NCBI GenBank assembly: GCA_030598385.1
Contig: JAUVQB010000052.1
Location: 1-7,753, forward strand
Source of the DNA: Alphaproteobacteria bacterium
Lineage (GTDB): Bacteria > Pseudomonadota > Alphaproteobacteria > Kiloniellales > JAKSDN01
Direction of reading: 5' to 3'
Length of the DNA: 7,753 bases
Position 1 is the stretch's first letter. Every line of letters starts with the position of its first letter. The notes below the pieces were generated by a model. The model searched no databases. It had not been told where the DNA came from and saw only the letters and a program-made list of their open reading frames with translations. A program made the translations under genes and the position numbers. Shown here piece after piece: positions 6,540 to 7,753 of this stretch.

Positions 6540-6546
6540 TCCTCCT
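6540..6546 (-). promoter_or_regulatory. Ribosome binding site of the TetR-Rieske fusion
   Basis: On the minus strand AGGAGGA lies 7 nt before the ATG at 6532. This near-perfect Shine-Dalgarno sequence supports initiation at the repressor domain and thus translation of the whole fusion. Confidence 0.85.
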
Positions 6547-6575
6547 AACACTTCAAGCCACTTTCGGCTGTGTTG

Positions 6576-6591
6576 TTAAATGACTATTTAA
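6576..6591. promoter_or_regulatory. Putative TetR operator O1
   Basis: TTAAATGACTATTTAA has 6-bp inverted arms (TTAAAT/ATTTAA) around GACT. Its reverse-strand core TAAATAGTCATTTA matches 13 of 14 bases of O2. It covers the predicted transcription start, so a bound repressor would block initiation. Confidence 0.6.
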
Positions 6592-6595
6592 GCGC

Positions 6596-6624
6596 ATACT
6601 AAATGGTCATTTAATTCCTGTCAA
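6596..6624 (-). promoter_or_regulatory. Sigma70-type promoter of the TetR-Rieske fusion
   Basis: On the minus strand a perfect -35 TTGACA (6624-6619) is separated by exactly 17 bp from TAGTAT (6601-6596), 4 of 6 matches to the -10 consensus including the key TA and final T. The expected transcription start is near 6589, giving a leader of about 55 nt to the ATG at 6532. The surrounding DNA is strikingly AT-rich compared with the rest of the window. Two palindromes overlap this promoter. Confidence 0.65.
6600..6613. promoter_or_regulatory. Putative TetR operator O2
   Basis: TAAATGGTCATTTA has perfect 6-bp arms (TAAATG/CATTTA) around GT. It sits in the spacer and touches the -10 hexamer of the fusion promoter; its centre is 23 bp from that of O1. 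The size and symmetry suit a TetR-family dimer, most simply the repressor half encoded just downstream. Confidence 0.62.
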
Positions 6625-6969
6625 GTATATATTTCAGTAGCTTAGGATAGAGCAGAGGGCGGGATTTGCAGCCCACTTAAAAATAAAAATGGCTATTCAG
6701 ACGCCGGCCGCAAGCACCCTAGGCTGGACGGCTCACCCGGACGAAAAGCGGCGGCCGCGTTGATCGATGCCGCTGAATTGCCGACCCTATTTGTTGACGA
6801 ATAACGTCCCCCGTGCCGGCGCGGAGTATTGCGCTCCGGCGGCCCGTCCCGCGTGGGGGTTGGCGGCCGCACAAAGCCTGCTCTGCCGACTCCTGGGCAG
6901 TGCTTCGGCGGATCAAGCCGGGAACGAACCGCGGCGGAATTTGGGCGCCAAGACGGCCAGAATTATCCC

Positions 6970-7128
6970 TTGATCACAATCGCTTGTGCTGTGACCGTCG
7001 TCATAGCTAGAGGTGCATCGGGATGCGTATCTATGGGTGACAAGCAAACCCAAGGAGGCGACAGACCGGATCGCGACCGCTCCCCGAGGCACCGCCCAAA
7101 GGGCCGCCTTGAGCATCGACAGAACTAG
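6970..7128 (+). pseudogene. Possible remnant of a small lipoprotein gene
   Basis: From a TTG at 6970 the frame reads MITIACAVTVVIARGASGC, which looks like a lipoprotein signal peptide with a lipobox-like ASGC (C19), followed by VSMGDKQTQGG, reminiscent of the start of glycine-zipper (17-kDa-antigen-like) outer-membrane lipoproteins. After that the frame becomes charged and arginine-rich (to a TAG at 7126-7128), with no glycine zipper in any frame. There is no clear RBS, the start codon is weak, and an arginine (R14) breaks the hydrophobic core. It may be a decayed gene or chance. Confidence 0.25.
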
Positions 7129-7191
7129 AAATCTTAAACTCTTGTTAACCTTGTTTATTCACACTTGATCCTGGTTTGTCCCAGCGCGCAC

Positions 7192-7197
7192 GAGAGG
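7192..7197 (+). promoter_or_regulatory. Ribosome binding site of prkA
   Basis: GAGAGG lies 5 nt before the ATG at 7203. It is a moderate match that supports this start, as does the similarity of the following residues to PrkA N-termini. Confidence 0.55.
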
Positions 7198-7202
7198 CTG
7201 CC

Positions 7203-7753
7203 ATGTCCGCACAGACCGCCGAAGTCTTCGACATCTTCACGGAGCTCTATGAGCGCGACAAGCAGGAGGAGATGAGCCTGCAGGACTATCTCCTCGCGTG
7301 CCGGGAAGATGCGACAATGTACGCGACGGCGGCCGAGCGCTTGATCTCCGCGATCGGCGAGGCGAACCTGATCGACACAGCCAAGGACGAGCGCCTTGGC
7401 CGCATCTTCCTGAACCGCACCATCAAGGTCTATCCCGCCTTCCACGATTTCTTCGGCATGGAAGACACCATCGAGCGCATCGTCGGGTATTTCCGCTATG
7501 CGGCGCAGGGCCTCGAAGAGCGTAAGCAGATCCTCTATCTGCTGGGCCCGGTCGGCGGCGGCAAGTCGTCCCTCGCCGAGCGGCTCAAGCTGCTCATGCA
7601 AAACGAGCCAATCTTCGTGCTGAAAGCCGGTAACGACCTGAGCCCGGTTTTCGAATCGCCCCTCGGCCTGTTCGATCCGGATCGCATGGCGGATCTGCTG
7701 GAGGACAAGTACGGCGTGGCGCGGCGGCGCCTCACGGGCCTCATCTCGCCCTG
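7203..7753 (+). CDS. prkA: PrkA serine protein kinase, N-terminal part (3' truncated by window)
   Basis: The frame is open from ATG 7203 to the window edge, giving 183 residues of a protein that is normally about 640. The N-terminus (FDIFTELYERDKQEEMSLQD) and the segments ERLGRIFLNRTIKVYPAFHD (63-82), FFGMEDTIERIV (83-94) and LYLLGPVGGGKSSLAERLK (111-129) are typical of PrkA/YeaG. G115-S122 is the Walker A loop, with K121 for ATP phosphate binding. PrkA combines this AAA-type domain with a C-terminal kinase-like domain and acts in stress, stationary-phase or starvation responses in the cytosol. In many proteobacteria it is followed by yeaH and spoVR-like genes, which would lie to the right. 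It has the opposite orientation to the fusion gene and a long AT-rich leader. The kinase domain itself is outside the window. Confidence 0.93.
   Translation, partial: MSAQTAEVFDIFTELYERDKQEEMSLQDYLLACREDATMYATAAERLISAIGEANLIDTAKDERLGRIFLNRTIKVYPAFHDFFGMEDTIERIVGYFRYAAQGLEERKQILYLLGPVGGGKSSLAERLKLLMQNEPIFVLKAGNDLSPVFESPLGLFDPDRMADLLEDKYGVARRRLTGLISP

Larger units (their letters stand above)
6533..7202. other. 670-bp intergenic region between the fusion gene and prkA
   Basis: From left to right it holds the fusion's RBS, two operators and promoter (6540-6624), an AT-rich island running to about 6690, then ordinary GC-rich DNA with no gene I can support, a possible lipoprotein gene remnant (6970-7128), and an AT-rich stretch (about 7124-7170) ahead of prkA. 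That last stretch is the likely place for the prkA promoter, but I found no convincing hexamer pair. No tRNA, repeat array or mobile element is visible. Confidence 0.6.

Noticed and set aside
6646..6804. A + strand frame without start codon that ends with a protein-like run including ALIDAAELPTLFVDE; also a 24-codon frame from ATG 6689.
   Set aside because: No RBS, no recognisable family, and both are short. A gene remnant cannot be excluded but nothing supports one.
7142..7170. TTGTTA at 7142-7147 as a -35 for prkA.
   Set aside because: The bases 16-18 bp further (around TTGATC) match the -10 consensus poorly. Another sigma factor may be used, but I cannot point to its site.

Overview
The window is a high-GC, gene-dense piece of a bacterial chromosome. 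Codon use, a BetI-like regulator, an NDP-forming acyl-CoA synthetase and a PrkA kinase together suggest a proteobacterium, most likely an alphaproteobacterium of the Rhodospirillales type. No rRNA, tRNA, CRISPR, transposase or phage gene is visible, so the taxonomic guess rests on protein style only.

Left block (1-3676, + strand). Four co-directional genes look like one catabolic operon: the C-terminal part of an NDP-forming acyl-CoA synthetase (runs in from the left edge), a class III PLP aminotransferase, a crotonase-family enoyl-CoA hydratase that overlaps it by 4 nt (ATGA), and a small VOC-fold protein. Together they fit deamination of an amine or omega-amino acid, CoA activation and hydration of the acyl-CoA. 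The actual substrate cannot be read from the sequence.

Middle (3677-4663). A minus-strand stretch at 3683-3886 holds a broken Mth938-domain (AAMDC/DUF498-like) gene: its N- and C-terminal signatures share one frame, a middle signature lies in another frame, and the rest is deleted. It is followed by an intact membrane-anchored SAM methyltransferase with the layout of the FAM173 (ATPSCKMT/ANTKMT) lysine methyltransferases.

Right-centre (4664-6532, - strand). The most unusual object is a single 622-residue open frame joining a complete BetI/TetR-type repressor (about residues 20-215) to a complete Rieske non-haem iron oxygenase alpha subunit (about 227-622). It has a strong ribosome binding site at the repressor start. 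Upstream lies a very good sigma70 promoter (TTGACA, 17 bp, TAGTAT) overlaid by two near-identical palindromes (TAAATRGTCATTTA type), a layout expected for autorepression. The bridging acid in the iron site is Glu, as in carnitine- and betaine-type Rieske enzymes, which agrees with the BetI-like half and suggests an N-methylated or quaternary amine as substrate.

Right end (6533-7753). About 670 bp hold the promoter/operator region just described, an AT-rich island, a possible remnant of a small lipoprotein gene, and then the first 183 codons of prkA (AAA-type serine protein kinase), cut by the window edge.
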